From CAZEIW01 sp964512305 (GTDB lineage Bacteria > Pseudomonadota > Gammaproteobacteria > Burkholderiales > Burkholderiaceae_F): 64,000 nt of DNA. Below, one piece after another: positions 63,844 to 64,000 of this stretch. A program made the position numbers and the translations under genes. Where the stretch lies: the NCBI GenBank assembly GCA_964512305.1, contig CAZEIW010000043.1, positions 1 to 64,000 of the forward strand, written 5' to 3'. Below the pieces are notes generated by a model that was not told where the DNA came from, did no database searches, and worked only from the letters and a program-made list of their open reading frames with translations. Position 1 is the stretch's first letter. Every line of letters begins with the position of its first letter.

Positions 63844-64000
63844 TCAGGCGGTCGCGGCGAAGCGGGATGCCTGGGGCGGGGTGACCGAGCGCTGGGCGCC
63901 ACGGTTGCGGCCGCGGACGATCCGGACCCCGAGGTCGTGCGTGGCCTGCTCCTGCCTCAGGTCGCGCGCCAGAGCTTCGGCCTGCGCCGCCGAGCCGGCG
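63844..64000 (-). CDS. C-terminal end of an unidentified gene, cut by window edge
   Basis: The last 51 codons of a minus-strand frame that ends at a TGA 43 bases before mtdB. Visible residues include ALARDLRQEQATHDLGVRIV and RGRNRGAQRSVTPPQASRF. The strand and close spacing suggest cotranscription with mtdB. Too little is present to name it. Confidence 0.45.
   Translation of the reverse strand, partial: AGSAAQAEALARDLRQEQATHDLGVRIVRGRNRGAQRSVTPPQASRFAATA

Overview
The window is a GC-rich bacterial chromosome segment, most likely from a methylotrophic betaproteobacterium of the Burkholderiales type. Support for this: a metX-metW pair; the order gshA-gshB-EIIA-ptsH-ptsI; small betaproteobacterial families (DUF3567, DUF1840, UbiK, ribosomal protein THX); and a large block for tetrahydromethanopterin (H4MPT)/methylofuran C1 metabolism together with pqqABCDE. 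I saw no insertion sequence, prophage, CRISPR array, rRNA or tRNA gene.

Layout. 1-3.9 kb: edge of an XRE regulator with a small membrane protein, a hypothetical protein, then metW/metX behind a structured leader that ends in an intrinsic terminator. 3.9-8.9 kb: ptsI, ptsH, EIIA, gshB, gshA. 8.9-12 kb: a TorF-type porin-glnK-amtB operon behind a sigma-54 promoter. 12-24.8 kb: ubiK, comM, mmsA, rpsTHX, a diguanylate cyclase, a RarD-type transporter, metH, a rhodanese and DUF3567, with two copies of a palindromic repeat at convergent gene ends. 25-28.5 kb: a metallo-beta-lactamase/rhodanese/DUF2892 fusion, an SDR protein and a BrnT-BrnA toxin-antitoxin pair. 28.5-41.2 kb: a minus-strand type IVb (R64 thin-pilus-like) assembly cluster with a DUF882 peptidase at its head. 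41.5-44.7 kb: rhomboid protease and TonB-dependent receptor.

44.7-64 kb: the C1 cofactor island. A plus-strand cassette (dmrB-like, DHPS-like, DUF447, mfnB) converges on pqqEDCBA. A 24-aa pqqA lies at 51239-51313. A sensor kinase/response regulator pair is divergent from pqqA, with inverted repeats between them. The rest of the island is on the minus strand: methylofuran genes mfnD, mfnF and mfnE; fae; a CitG-like gene; an MptN-like ligase; mch; a further ATP-grasp gene; and mtdB. A HisA-like gene is divergent within it.

The parts fit together. PQQ would serve a periplasmic alcohol dehydrogenase encoded elsewhere. Fae, MtdB and Mch carry formaldehyde through methylene- and methenyl-H4MPT to formyl-H4MPT. 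The mfn and mpt-like genes make the C1 carriers. The fhc formyltransferase/hydrolase genes and the dehydrogenase itself are not in the window. Functions of the best-known families are firm. Regulatory elements, and the roles of DUF447, the DHPS-like, CitG-like and HisA-like proteins and the extra ATP-grasp protein, are inferred from sequence and context only.
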